From positions 1 to 64,000 of the forward strand of contig NZ_JAKRGH010000020.1 of assembly GCF_022347565.1 (NCBI RefSeq): a stretch of DNA of 64,000 nt, read 5' to 3'. The DNA comes from Vibrio sp. Of7-15. Its GTDB lineage: Bacteria; Pseudomonadota; Gammaproteobacteria; Enterobacterales; Vibrionaceae. The notes beneath the pieces are model-generated. The model did no database searches and was not told where the DNA came from. It was given only the letters and a program-made list of their open reading frames with translations. Below are positions 17,417-26,473 of this stretch, piece after piece. Position numbers and translations under genes: made by a program. Each line of letters starts with the position of its first letter. The first letter of the stretch is position 1.

Positions 17417-18796
17417 CTATAAACCGCCGTGGGTTAATTTTGCGGGATCTAGGAGTTCTTCTAATTTCTCTTGGCTGATGTCTGTGTGCTCTTTTGCCAC
17501 ATCAATAATTGGCCTTTTTTCTTTATAAGCGAGTTTTGCAATTTCAGCGGCTTTGGCATAACCAATAATTGGGTTAAGGGCCGTTACTAAGATTGGGTTT
17601 TTCGCTAGGGCTTCTTGGAGTTTATCTTCATTTACATTAAATGAGCTGATGGCTTTGTCTGCAAGTAAGCGCGATACATTAGCCAGAAGTTCAATGCTGC
17701 TGATTAAGTTATTAGCAATCATTGGCAGCATCACATTCAGTTCAAAATTACCCGCTTGCCCACCAACAGTGATGGCGGTGTCGTTACCAATCACTTGTGC
17801 CGCCACCATGGTTGCTGCTTCAGGAACCACAGGGTTTACTTTACCCGGCATAATAGATGAACCTGGTTGTAGGGCTTCCAACTCAATTTCACCTAATCCC
17901 GCCAGTGGGCCTGAGTTCATCCAGCGTAGGTCATTGGCAATTTTCATAATAGAAACGGCCGTTGTTTTTAACTGGCCAGACAGAGCCACGGCTGTGTCTT
18001 GAGATCCAATAAGCGGGAAGAAGTTATCCGCCGCGCTAAACGTAATGTTAGTGGTTTGGGTTAGCTCTTTAGCAAAGGCGGCAGCAAATTCTGGGTGGGC
18101 ATTAATGCCTGTACCCACTGCCGTACCACCTTGGGCAAGGGTTTGAATAGCGGGCTGTAAGCTGCGCAGATTAACCACATTTTGTTTTATCTGTTGAGCC
18201 CATGCATTTAAGCTTTGACTTAAGCGAACTGGCATTGCATCCATTAAATGTGTGCGGCCTGTTTTAATGTGATGATCGACTTTATCGGCTTTTGCTTCTG
18301 TTGCTTGGATGAGATATTCAAGTGCAGGGATAAGTTGTTCTGATAAAGCAATGGATGCGCTGACGTGAATGGCAGTAGGGATCACATCATTGCTGCTCTG
18401 GCCGTAGTTAACGTGATCATTGGCACCGACAGGTTTACCTAGCTTCTGAGTAGCCAGTGTGGCAATCACTTCGTTGGCATTCATGTTCGAGCTAGTGCCT
18501 GAGCCTGTTTGGTATATGTCTACCGGGAAGTGACTCATTAAATCATTTGCATTACCGAGCTGTTCACACGCTTGTACAATGGCTTCCCCCATTTCAGGGG
18601 TAATTTGACCAAGGCTCACGTTTGCTTTTGCGGCAGCCGATTTAATCAATAGTAAAGACTTTACAAATTGCAGCGGCATTGCTTGGCCACTGATTTGGAA
18701 ATTGTTGATGGCTCGTTGAGTTTGTGCACCGTAAAGGGCGTCTTTGGGTACAGCAAGTTCACCCATGCTGTCTTTTTCTATGCGGGTATTGTTCAT
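17417..18796 (-). CDS. fumC: Class II fumarate hydratase
   Basis: A 459-aa fumarase of normal class II length. The superfamily signature GSSIMPGKVNP, with the catalytic serine loop, is at about residue 315. GSGTSSNMNANEVIA (about 98) and TGRTHLMDAMPVRLSQ (about 184, with the proton-relay His) are also present. It converts fumarate and water to L-malate in the cytoplasmic TCA cycle without an iron-sulfur cluster, so it stays active under oxidative or iron stress. AAGGA precedes the ATG. A small gene of unknown function lies just upstream on the same strand, 26 bp away, and may share its transcript. Confidence 0.95.
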   Translation of the reverse strand: MNNTRIEKDSMGELAVPKDALYGAQTQRAINNFQISGQAMPLQFVKSLLLIKSAAAKANVSLGQITPEMGEAIVQACEQLGNANDLMSHFPVDIYQTGSGTSSNMNANEVIATLATQKLGKPVGANDHVNYGQSSNDVIPTAIHVSASIALSEQLIPALEYLIQATEAKADKVDHHIKTGRTHLMDAMPVRLSQSLNAWAQQIKQNVVNLRSLQPAIQTLAQGGTAVGTGINAHPEFAAAFAKELTQTTNITFSAADNFFPLIGSQDTAVALSGQLKTTAVSIMKIANDLRWMNSGPLAGLGEIELEALQPGSSIMPGKVNPVVPEAATMVAAQVIGNDTAITVGGQAGNFELNVMLPMIANNLISSIELLANVSRLLADKAISSFNVNEDKLQEALAKNPILVTALNPIIGYAKAAEIAKLAYKEKRPIIDVAKEHTDISQEKLEELLDPAKLTHGGL

Positions 18797-18822
18797 CAGA
18801 AAATCCTTCAGGTTTCCGTGTG

Positions 18823-19194
18823 TTACTCGTTATTGTGATTAAAATAATTATTGAGCGTCATGAGCTCTTTTTTAAACTGGTAAATTTGTGCCCAATCTTC
18901 ATTACTTAACGCGAGTCGATGAAGAGCAAGCAAAGGGCGATTGATACTATCTAAGCATAAATGCCGCCAGTGCTCTGGGACACAATGGTCGCAAAAAACT
19001 TCTAATAAAGTTTGAAATTGGCGTTGATAAAGAGCTCGCTGGCAGTCTATACAGATTTCTGACTTCATGACTTCAGGGTGCTGTAAATAATCAAACAGAA
19101 GATCGGGGTCATCAGGTTTTGTTCCAAATCTAACGAACTGCTCTAAGTGTTTTAAGTAAATGTCATCCTGAATCATAGTGATATTTGTTTTCAT
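18823..19194 (-). CDS. Hypothetical protein with two CxxC pairs, upstream of fumC
   Basis: From the internal ATG at 19194 this is a 123-aa protein; an upstream frame reaches 19302 but would overlap the start of the divergent gene. It has two CxxC pairs, ICIDCQRAL and FCDHCVPEHW, that could bind a metal, and a helical C-terminus (LNNYFNHNNE). I do not recognise a named family. It probably shares a transcript with fumC. Start choice uncertain because no good ribosome site is seen. Confidence 0.6.
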   Translation of the reverse strand: MKTNITMIQDDIYLKHLEQFVRFGTKPDDPDLLFDYLQHPEVMKSEICIDCQRALYQRQFQTLLEVFCDHCVPEHWRHLCLDSINRPLLALHRLALSNEDWAQIYQFKKELMTLNNYFNHNNE

Positions 19195-19300
19195 TTGAAA
19201 TTGATAATCAATATCACCTAAGTGATGGGTATTGTCAATAACTGCCTGTTGAAAGGTCGCTTTCTGCCTATACTCTAACAATGAAATGGAGGTTCGGATC

Positions 19301-20098
19301 ATGGGTCAATTAGCTTTTCAGTTGGTATTAATTGCTATTTTGAGTGTGGGTTCGATATCCGTTCAAAGTACTGAATTCTCGATTCCCGAACTGTCAGAGC
19401 ATAGAGGAAGAGATAGTTTCTATATTGAACTACTTGAGAAGTCATTTTCTGGTGTGGGTGAGCCGTTAACCCTTAAAAAAGTCCCTATTCCCCAACTTCG
19501 GGCAACGTATTTATTAGAACGTGGCGGGGTTGATCTTTTGTGGATGCTGGAATCTCGTCAGCGTAATGAGCAGTTTATCCCTATTAAGATAGGGTTAACC
19601 AATGGCCTTATTGGTAAACGTGTATTTTTAATTAAAAAAGGCGACAGTGCCCGGTTTTCAGGTGTGGATAGCTTGGCCTCTTTTCAGCAGCTCAAACTGG
19701 TCGCGGGAATGGGGAAAAATTGGTTTGATGCCAAGGTATGGAGAAAAAATGAGCTGCTTTATCGAGAGCAGGTGGGCGATTGGCAAGCCATTTATGGCAA
19801 GGTAGCGGCTAATCGGGAGTATGATTATTTTCCTCGTGGGGTTAATGAAGTACTTTCTGAAGCCGCGCTATACCCCGATTTGGAAATTGAGCCGAGCTTG
19901 GTTTTCGAGTATGAGAGGGACTTTTTATTTTATTTGTCCCCGCTGTCTGCACACAAATACTCTGTTTTAGAGAAAGCGTTGATATACGCTGATGAAACAG
20001 GGTTGATAGATGCGTTAGTAAAAAAGTATTGGGGGGAAGACTTGGATAAGCTCAATTACGAAAAACGTGAAAAGATACTGCTGGTCACGCCAAAATAA
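19301..20098 (+). CDS. Periplasmic family-3 solute-binding-like protein
   Basis: A 265-aa protein with an N-terminal signal segment (LAFQLVLIAILSVGSISVQS) and a type II periplasmic binding fold. Pieces of the fold are visible as LPIPQLRATYLLERGGVDLLW-like helices, RVFLIKKGD and LIDALVKKYWGED. No ABC permease genes are adjacent, as is common for orphan proteins of this group in vibrios, which may serve sensing. GGAGG lies 8 bp before the ATG at 19301, clearly the start. A terminator follows. Confidence 0.75.
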   Translation: MGQLAFQLVLIAILSVGSISVQSTEFSIPELSEHRGRDSFYIELLEKSFSGVGEPLTLKKVPIPQLRATYLLERGGVDLLWMLESRQRNEQFIPIKIGLTNGLIGKRVFLIKKGDSARFSGVDSLASFQQLKLVAGMGKNWFDAKVWRKNELLYREQVGDWQAIYGKVAANREYDYFPRGVNEVLSEAALYPDLEIEPSLVFEYERDFLFYLSPLSAHKYSVLEKALIYADETGLIDALVKKYWGEDLDKLNYEKREKILLVTPK

Positions 20099-20118
20099 TC
20101 TTTGAGCTAAATAATTAA

Positions 20119-20144
20119 AGGCTCTGGTTTATTAGAGCCTTTTT
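20119..20144 (+). terminator. Terminator after the solute-binding gene
   Basis: AGGCTCT/AGAGCCT with an 8-nt loop and TTTT, 20 bp after the stop codon. Confidence 0.8.
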
Positions 20145-20153
20145 AGTAAGCGG

Positions 20154-20258
20154 TCATAATTTTTTATACTCTTTGAATAGTGCTTTACCAAAGGTAACAA
20201 CAAAGCCGATGGTCATGACAATAAGCACAAAACAGAGTGTTACGAAACCCAGTTCCAT
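20154..20258 (-). CDS. Small single-span membrane protein, 34 aa
   Basis: A short frame on the minus strand begins MELGFVTLCFVLIVMTIG and ends GKALFKEYKKL. One hydrophobic helix (about residues 4-24) is followed by a positively charged tail, as in real small inner-membrane proteins. GGAGGT sits 4 bp before the ATG, one of the best ribosome sites in the window. Function unknown; topology is probably N-out, C-in by the positive-inside rule. Confidence 0.7.
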   Translation of the reverse strand: MELGFVTLCFVLIVMTIGFVVTFGKALFKEYKKL

Positions 20259-20483
20259 AATTACCTCCAATCTTCTTTGAAGCACAGTTTCATTTAACCC
20301 CTCTTTTTATCAGGTTACTTTGCGCTCAATCAACTAATCTCAAGGTTAAGAAAAACTTTATTAGTTCTGTGATGGCAGTAACTGTTTGTTTTGAATTTTT
20401 CGTAAGGTATAAAAAATAGAATTGTCACTAATGGCACTATACTTAGTTGAATAATCGATAAAAAGAGTGGGAAAGAGCGTATT

Positions 20484-22433
20484 ATGAAAATCCGAACTCA
20501 ATTTATATTGGCGCTTTTAGCCAGTGTCGTTGTCCCTGTTGCCATCATTGCATCTCTTTCTATTTATGAATTTAGAAAGAGTGCTGTTGTCTCATTTCAA
20601 AAGAACAGTGCCAGTGAAATACGGCAGGTAGATAATGCTTTTTCTTTGTACCTAAATGGCTTGGCGGAAGACGCCGTTTACTTAGCAAGTACTGAAGTGC
20701 TAGGCAAGCTTGATGGCAGTGTCATGAAATATACCGATAAGCCCTCAGCACCCATGACACCCGAGCAAAACAGCCCTATTGAAGCGGAAGTATACGATTT
20801 CTTAAAGCGGTTCGGTGAAGCTCGCCCGGATTTATCTTATGTGTATTTAGGGCTTAGTGACGGCGGGTATATTCAATGGCCAAAAGGCAACAATGGAGCG
20901 AATTATGACCCAAGAAAACGTCCTTGGTATACCGCTGCTGTGAATGCTGGTGGGCAAGTAACCCGAGCACCAGCTTACGAAGACATTAGTTCAGGGGCTC
21001 CGCTACTCGATTATTTGAAAGTTTTTAATGGCCAAGACGGTATTACTGGGGTGGTTGGGGTTGATGTGACCCTGAATAAACTCACCGACATGGTGAAACA
21101 AGTTCGGTTTGGTGAATCGGGCTATGTCATGTTGGTGGAAGACACAGGAGTGGTATTAGCTGATCCTGCTAATAAAGATCATAACTTTAAATCCATGACA
21201 AGTTTAGGGGGAGTGTACGCAGATCTGGCCTCAACACAGGGTTTTAAAGAAGTCGAATTTGAAGGAGAAACGTGGTTTGCGAATGTATATTCATCCCCGC
21301 AATTAGGCTGGAAGTTCATTGGCTTTGTTCCTAAAAGCGAAGTCTTTGAAATTGTGGATGAGCTGATCATGGTGATTATCGTGGTGAGTTTTCTTTTGGT
21401 TGGGGTATTTATGCTGATTGGCTATTGGATTGCCAATTTAATCACCAAACCAATGGGAGTGATTACGTCAGGGCTGCAAGAAATAGCCAGTGGAGAAGGG
21501 GATTTAACAAGGCGGTTAGAAGTTCGTAGTAAAGATGAATCTGGTTTAATGGCGGGGGCATTTAATAGCTTTGTTGGCACCATTAATACGTTGATCAGCC
21601 AGATTAAGGATAATGCCAGTCAGGTTGGTGAAGTGGCCCATAAAGCGAAAGGGGTCTCGGTAGAGGTTCGGGGTATTTCAGAGCAACAGTCACGCTCTAT
21701 TGAACAAGTGTCGACGGCATTTCATGAGATGGTGTCCACCTCAAATGAAGTGGCTGAAAATTGTACGCAAACCGCCAGTGCAGCAGATGATAGCCAGCAG
21801 CAAGTAGAACAAGGACGATTGTTCATTCAAGAGACGTCGGAGTCGGTAAATCAGTTGGAAGACATTATTATTGAGTCGAACAGTGCCATGAGTGAGCTGG
21901 CAGAGGAATCACGTAATATCACTACGATTTTGGATACGATTCGAGGCATTGCTGAGCAGACCAATTTGCTGGCGTTAAATGCGGCGATTGAGGCCGCGCG
22001 TGCTGGAGATCAAGGCCGAGGTTTTGCGGTGGTAGCAGACGAAGTGAGAACATTGGCACAAAGAACATCGGAATCCACTGAGGAAATAGATACTCTGATT
22101 TCAGGGTTGACCCGCCGGACTCAAACGGTATCTGAAAAGTTATCAAGTAGCCTAGATCATTCAAAACAGACCGTAGAAACGACAGAAAAAACAAAGTCGG
22201 TGTTTGAATCTATCCAAGAATCTGTATCAACCATTCGAGATATGGCAACACAAATTGCAGCCGCAGCAGAAGAGCAGCATTTAGTGGCAGAAGAAATTAA
22301 TCGAAACATAACGGATGTTCATACTGAAGCCAGTAAAGCAAATGATGCCTCTGTTCAATCTGAAAACAACTCAGAAGAGCTTACTAAGTTGTCAACGGAC
22401 TTAACCTCACTGGTTCAAAGGTTCAGAACGTAA
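20484..22433 (+). CDS. Methyl-accepting chemotaxis protein, dCache sensor
   Basis: A 649-aa chemoreceptor. TM1 is at about residues 8-28. The periplasmic double-Cache region (about 35-285) has the typical [22 protein letters not shown] and [12 protein letters not shown] segments that line the ligand pocket of dCache_1 amino-acid or organic-acid sensors. TM2 is at about 290-315 ([22 protein letters not shown]), followed by HAMP and the signalling hairpin with tip [20 protein letters not shown]. No pentapeptide tether is visible at the C-terminus. Single gene. Confidence 0.92.
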   Translation: MKIRTQFILALLASVVVPVAIIASLSIYEFRKSAVVSFQKNSASEIRQVDNAFSLYLNGLAEDAVYLASTEVLGKLDGSVMKYTDKPSAPMTPEQNSPIEAEVYDFLKRFGEARPDLSYVYLGLSDGGYIQWPKGNNGANYDPRKRPWYTAAVNAGGQVTRAPAYEDISSGAPLLDYLKVFNGQDGITGVVGVDVTLNKLTDMVKQVRFGESGYVMLVEDTGVVLADPANKDHNFKSMTSLGGVYADLASTQGFKEVEFEGETWFANVYSSPQLGWKFIGFVPKSEVFEIVDELIMVIIVVSFLLVGVFMLIGYWIANLITKPMGVITSGLQEIASGEGDLTRRLEVRSKDESGLMAGAFNSFVGTINTLISQIKDNASQVGEVAHKAKGVSVEVRGISEQQSRSIEQVSTAFHEMVSTSNEVAENCTQTASAADDSQQQVEQGRLFIQETSESVNQLEDIIIESNSAMSELAEESRNITTILDTIRGIAEQTNLLALNAAIEAARAGDQGRGFAVVADEVRTLAQRTSESTEEIDTLISGLTRRTQTVSEKLSSSLDHSKQTVETTEKTKSVFESIQESVSTIRDMATQIAAAAEEQHLVAEEINRNITDVHTEASKANDASVQSENNSEELTKLSTDLTSLVQRFRT

Positions 22434-22527
22434 TTCCATTGGCAATGATTACTGCACTACAAGGTAAGCTTTACAGCTGAAGGCGATTACATTATGTTGT
22501 CGCCTTTATTTTGAATGAGTGAAAATC

Positions 22528-22824
22528 ATGTCTTTAAGCCAATACAAAAATTTAGTCATTACGCAGCCAAACTGTCCATATTGTGTGAAAGCAAAAGCGT
22601 TGCTCGATGATCGTGGCACAGAGTACACCACGCTGTCTTTAGGCTCTGATTTAGAAAAAACAGAGATGGTGGATTACGTGGAAACGGTTGCCAATATTCG
22701 CGTAAATACCGTGCCTCAAATTTTCTTAGAAGGAAAATACATTGGTGGACACGATGACTTGGTTGCGTATTTAGAGCGTCAGCGCGAAGCAGAAGATTTT
22801 GCTGATTTGGACTTTGAATTATAA
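22528..22824 (+). CDS. Glutaredoxin
   Basis: A 98-aa dithiol glutaredoxin with active site CPYC at about residues 16-19, the cis-Pro TVPQIF, and the glutathione-binding GGHDDL. A thioredoxin fold reduces disulfides with glutathione. The acidic C-terminal tail (EAEDFADLDFEL) is longer than usual. The ATG at 22528 follows GAGTGA. Its exact subfamily (GrxA, GrxC or NrdH-like) is unclear. Confidence 0.85.
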   Translation: MSLSQYKNLVITQPNCPYCVKAKALLDDRGTEYTTLSLGSDLEKTEMVDYVETVANIRVNTVPQIFLEGKYIGGHDDLVAYLERQREAEDFADLDFEL

Positions 22825-22968
22825 TTGATACAAATTTGTTATTCTGGTTGCTTTGTTGCTGTTGATTTATATTCACCTTGTGCCATATTTTGAAAGTAGG
22901 TGACAAAAAGTTGACGATTAGTTGTTAATCTCTTCTACACTTAAAAGAAAAGAGCAATAAGGAATATT

Positions 22969-23226
22969 GTGATAGCGGCTATGGATAGAAAACGACAGAA
23001 GAGAGCCCCGATGACAGACTTAAAATCCTGCTTATCAAAAGATGGCTATGTGAATTACAAAGCAATATTCACGGTGGAAGAGCTTGATCTCTTTGCTGAA
23101 ATTGGCATGTTGGATCATTATGCTTTTTTAGAACCAAGCGCCTTGCGTGATCACCTCTCAAAAATTAGGGCAGAAAAACAGAAAGAGAAAAAAAGCTCAG
23201 ATACTTATTTCTGTGAAAAAGAATAA
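22969..23226 (+). CDS. Hypothetical protein, 85 aa or shorter
   Basis: A soluble, charged small protein with FTVEELDLFAEIGMLDHY and a lysine-rich C-terminus. The start is ambiguous: a GTG at 22969 has AAGGA about 6 bp before it, while ATGs at 22981 and 23011 are also possible. No family is recognised. A perfect terminator follows, supporting a real transcription unit. Confidence 0.55.
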   Translation: MIAAMDRKRQKRAPMTDLKSCLSKDGYVNYKAIFTVEELDLFAEIGMLDHYAFLEPSALRDHLSKIRAEKQKEKKSSDTYFCEKE

Positions 23227-23233
23227 ATAGAAT

Positions 23234-23272
23234 ATAAGCCACCGATAGTAAGTCGGTGGCTTATGTTTTTTT
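23234..23272 (+). terminator. Strong intrinsic terminator
   Basis: A perfect 12-bp stem (ATAAGCCACCGA/TCGGTGGCTTAT) with a 7-nt loop, followed by GTTTTTTT. Confidence 0.85.
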
Positions 23273-23780
23273 AACTAAATAATAGTCTTATCCACATGCC
23301 TAGTGGTGTTGTGAACCCGGTTGTTACAGACGAAATTTCTCCTTTGTCGATAACAAAAAGACTTGGGGTTACGCTTATTTTCCATTCCTGACTGATCTTT
23401 CCTGATGGGTCATTTATCGTGGCAAAGCCATATTCCTTCGCTGTTAAGTATTGATTCACTCTTTTTTCATCTCCCGATCGCAAAGCGATAGTGACTGCGT
23501 CGTAATGTTCAGACATAAAATCCACCGAAGGGGAAACAAAGTTACATACGGGGCACCAAGTGGCCCAAAAGTAAACCAGTACCGGTTTTTCTTGGCTCAT
23601 GGCGATGAGATTAACTTCTTTACCTTGAAGAGTGGTGTAAGGCAGATCAGGGGCACTTCCAGAGACCATAGACTGGCTGCGCCACATATCAATAGCAATG
23701 GCGGCTAGGGTGACAATGATAATGGCCACTAGGGCTTCTTTTGCCCATTTTCTTATTCGTACAGCGGCGGAGGTTGTCAT
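23271..23780 (-). CDS. scsD: Membrane-anchored thiol:disulfide protein, ScsD-like
   Basis: A 169-aa protein with one N-terminal membrane helix (about 16-33) and a periplasmic thioredoxin domain holding the active site WCPVC at about residue 75 and the cis-Pro segment VTPSLFVID. This matches ScsD, part of the suppressor-of-copper-sensitivity thiol pathway. It follows the ScsB-like gene by 4 bp, so they are one operon. It probably receives electrons from ScsB and reduces periplasmic disulfides. Confidence 0.8.
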   Translation of the reverse strand: MTTSAAVRIRKWAKEALVAIIIVTLAAIAIDMWRSQSMVSGSAPDLPYTTLQGKEVNLIAMSQEKPVLVYFWATWCPVCNFVSPSVDFMSEHYDAVTIALRSGDEKRVNQYLTAKEYGFATINDPSGKISQEWKISVTPSLFVIDKGEISSVTTGFTTPLGMWIRLLFS

Positions 23781-23784
23781 CTTT

Positions 23785-25899
23785 TTATCCTCTTGCGTGT
23801 TCGATGGCTTTCATTACTTGCTCAGTACTTAGAATCGTAGGCAGCGGAATGCCTTGCGGAGCATTAGGGCCATAAACCATATTGAATGGCACGCCAAATT
23901 GCCCGTTCGATTGCAAGAACTCCGTTACATAATCAGAAGGCACGGTCCAATCGCCTTCCATTGGGACGACATCAGCGGCTTGTAAAGCTCCGTAAACAGG
24001 TTGTTGCAGTAGAACACCGATTTTGTTGGCCTTACAGGTTATACACCAGTCGGCAGTGACATTCACAAACACAACTTTGCCCATGTTAACGTGAGAAGAG
24101 ATGTCCTTTACCTGAAGAGGTTGCCACGCATGATCTTCTGGGAGTGGTGTCGCCCAGCTGTCTGAAGTAACACTGCCAATGATAAGTGCAGAAGCAAAAG
24201 AAAACGTCAGTATCGCTGACACCAAAATCACGGCTTTTTTACCTTGCTTCATGCCAAGTAAATAGAGCAGGGTGATCACTAATAAAAGGCCAGTGATCAC
24301 CGTAGCCAGCGTACCGATAAAAATTGCTAAGAGGCTTAATAACCAGAAGCTGGTGGCGAGAATAAGTAAACCGAAAATGGTTTTTACGGTATTCATCCAC
24401 TTCCCTGGTTTAGGCAAGCATTGGGCTAAACCAGGGAAGGCCGCAATGGCTAGCCAAGGGAGCGCCATACCGATGGCAAGGGCGGTGAAAATGGCAAATA
24501 ATTCCACAGTTGAAGCGCCCAGAGCAAAGGCCACCGCAGTGCCTAAAAATGGAGCACTGCACGGCGTTGCGAGTAAGGTTGCGAACATACCTTGCAAGAA
24601 ATGACCTAGATAAGATTGATCCCCGCGTGTCGCTAACCAAGTTTGCATGCCCGATGATAATTGAATTTCAAACAGCCCCAACATGTTGGCAGCAAAGAGA
24701 ACAGTAATGCCTATCATGATGGCGATAAAGTAAGGGCTTTGGAACTGAATGCCCCAACCCAGTGCCTGACCAGATAGTTTTAGAGTCAGTAGGAAGGCCG
24801 CAATAATCCAAAATGACACCATGATGCCAGCGGCTGAGGCGATAAACTGACGGCGGATCTGTTTCTTTTCCAGTCCATGAGCGGTTAATACACTGCTCAA
24901 CTTCATACCGAGTACTGGTAGTACACAAGGCATAATATTGAGAATAAGGCCACCCAGAAGAGCAACAGCAATGATTGACCATAAACTGCTTTTTTCTGTT
25001 GTTATTGGTTGATTTGAAGTGGTGACCACCAATTCGGCAGATATGTTTTTATCGACAACCGTGACATGGAGAGTTTTGTTAAGCAGCTCGATATCGCCAA
25101 TCCAGCTGGATGCAGAAACTGTAGCCGTCAGCTGTTCACCATTAATTTGGATGTTTGGCTTTGAGAAAATAACGTCTTCCAACTGACCACTAGGATCATC
25201 CACAAACAGATCCGGTTGATTCCAGCCAACACTGTTGTTTACCTGTATGGTTAGCTCACTTGCTGTTGCGTGCCAATGAGCGCGTGCGTTATTTAATACA
25301 TGTGTATCTTTTGTGGTATCGACAACAGCAGGAACCGCGCTCATGCCTTGGTTGTATTTGTGCATCGCCTCTTGCGAGAATGGAACGGCGTCTGGGGTAA
25401 AATTGAGGTAGATCTGGTAGTCGGTTAATACACAAATATTGGTGCAAGAAGACATGGTTAAAGTGCCTTCCAGAGTAGCAGGTTTGGTAATGTCTTCTAC
25501 AAAGAATGTCATCGGGAAGTGCACCACACCTTTATAGCCTAAGGTGTCGACGCCTAACAGTGGGTAGCGTTTTGGAGCTGGCCAATGCCATTGAACATCG
25601 CTGATGTTGGTGGAATTTTCCCACTGTAGGCTTGGTGATACACCACCTTCACCTGGAGATCGCCAATAGGTTTTCCAGTCATTTTCCAGTTGGACGCTTA
25701 ATACCGCTTCAACGGCTTTTTGTTGTGGGTTGAACTGTCCCGTTAGTTCCAATTGTACTTGCAGTGGTGGGTGTTGTGGATTTACTAGCCAACCTGTGGA
25801 GGCGGCATACGCAGGTTTCACTAAGGTAAGCAGCAATGCACACGCCAGCAAAAACATCGCACTGAAAGTACGATAAGAAATAGAACGATGGTTATTCAA
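23785..25899 (-). CDS. scsB: Thiol:disulfide interchange protein, ScsB/DsbD family
   Basis: A 704-aa protein. A signal peptide ends near AYAAS (about residue 33). A periplasmic alpha domain (about 34-290) is of the ScsB rather than DsbD kind, with SSCTNICVLTDY. The central membrane domain has paired cysteines in IMPCVLPVLGMKL and TPCSAPFLGTAV. The C-terminal thioredoxin domain has active site DWCITC near residue 600. It passes electrons from the cytoplasm to periplasmic thiol proteins such as ScsC and ScsD and is linked to copper and redox stress. No scsC gene is adjacent. Confidence 0.85.
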   Translation of the reverse strand: MNNHRSISYRTFSAMFLLACALLLTLVKPAYAASTGWLVNPQHPPLQVQLELTGQFNPQQKAVEAVLSVQLENDWKTYWRSPGEGGVSPSLQWENSTNISDVQWHWPAPKRYPLLGVDTLGYKGVVHFPMTFFVEDITKPATLEGTLTMSSCTNICVLTDYQIYLNFTPDAVPFSQEAMHKYNQGMSAVPAVVDTTKDTHVLNNARAHWHATASELTIQVNNSVGWNQPDLFVDDPSGQLEDVIFSKPNIQINGEQLTATVSASSWIGDIELLNKTLHVTVVDKNISAELVVTTSNQPITTEKSSLWSIIAVALLGGLILNIMPCVLPVLGMKLSSVLTAHGLEKKQIRRQFIASAAGIMVSFWIIAAFLLTLKLSGQALGWGIQFQSPYFIAIMIGITVLFAANMLGLFEIQLSSGMQTWLATRGDQSYLGHFLQGMFATLLATPCSAPFLGTAVAFALGASTVELFAIFTALAIGMALPWLAIAAFPGLAQCLPKPGKWMNTVKTIFGLLILATSFWLLSLLAIFIGTLATVITGLLLVITLLYLLGMKQGKKAVILVSAILTFSFASALIIGSVTSDSWATPLPEDHAWQPLQVKDISSHVNMGKVVFVNVTADWCITCKANKIGVLLQQPVYGALQAADVVPMEGDWTVPSDYVTEFLQSNGQFGVPFNMVYGPNAPQGIPLPTILSTEQVMKAIEHARG

Positions 25900-25956
25900 A
25901 AGATATTTCTCCGAAAATAAAAATAGTTAAACAGATACAGTGAGTAACCGTCGTTT

Positions 25957-26331
25957 TTATTCTCTAAAGACACACAAGGTAAGGTGCCGTCGCCGAGGAG
26001 GTGCGCGGGCAGGTAATAATTTAATGGCATAGAAAATATGATTAAGCCCGCTCACCGTAATAAGAGTAATGGAAAACATAATCAACAAAGCATCATGGAG
26101 ATCAAAATGATGATTGTTCAGCATGTGATCCGTTAAGGTGCATTTTTCTTCTACCATAGGCGAGGGCATCACGTCGTGTTCAAACCCAAAGGATGAGATA
26201 AGGGATGAACTGGTTGTTATTGGGCATGATGAGACCTGTCCTGCTTGCTGAGCAAAACACACGCTAATAACAATAACGACGAAAAGTATGGCCCAACGTG
26301 CACGTAATGCGCGTTGTGTAGGAGAAATCAT
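25957..26331 (-). CDS. Small membrane protein upstream of scsB
   Basis: A 124-aa protein with two hydrophobic segments (about 13-31 and 78-100) and a loop rich in His, Met and Cys (EHDVMPSPMVEEKC, DHMLNNHHFDLHD) that could bind copper. The position before scsB suggests a role like ScsA, but the similarity is only in layout, so I give no symbol. It ends in a basic cytoplasmic tail. The ATG at 26331 is preferred to an upstream TTG. About 57 bp separates it from scsB. Confidence 0.6.
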   Translation of the reverse strand: MISPTQRALRARWAILFVVIVISVCFAQQAGQVSSCPITTSSSLISSFGFEHDVMPSPMVEEKCTLTDHMLNNHHFDLHDALLIMFSITLITVSGLNHIFYAIKLLPARAPPRRRHLTLCVFRE

Positions 26332-26432
26332 ATATTCCAATTAATCAACATGAACGACAGTGAGACGTTAGTATAAAAGAAAAGTTCCAGAGGTTCAGAA
26401 AGAAAAAGGTATTAGAGGTTAGTTTACTTAGT

Positions 26433-26464
26433 AAAAGAGCCACTTGAATCGCTCCAAGTGGCTC
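26433..26464 (-). terminator. Terminator of the AGCS symporter gene
   Basis: A perfect 10-bp stem GAGCCACTTG/CAAGTGGCTC is followed on the minus strand by TTTTACT, 10 bp after the stop codon. Confidence 0.8.
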
Positions 26465-26473
26465 TGGCATCAA

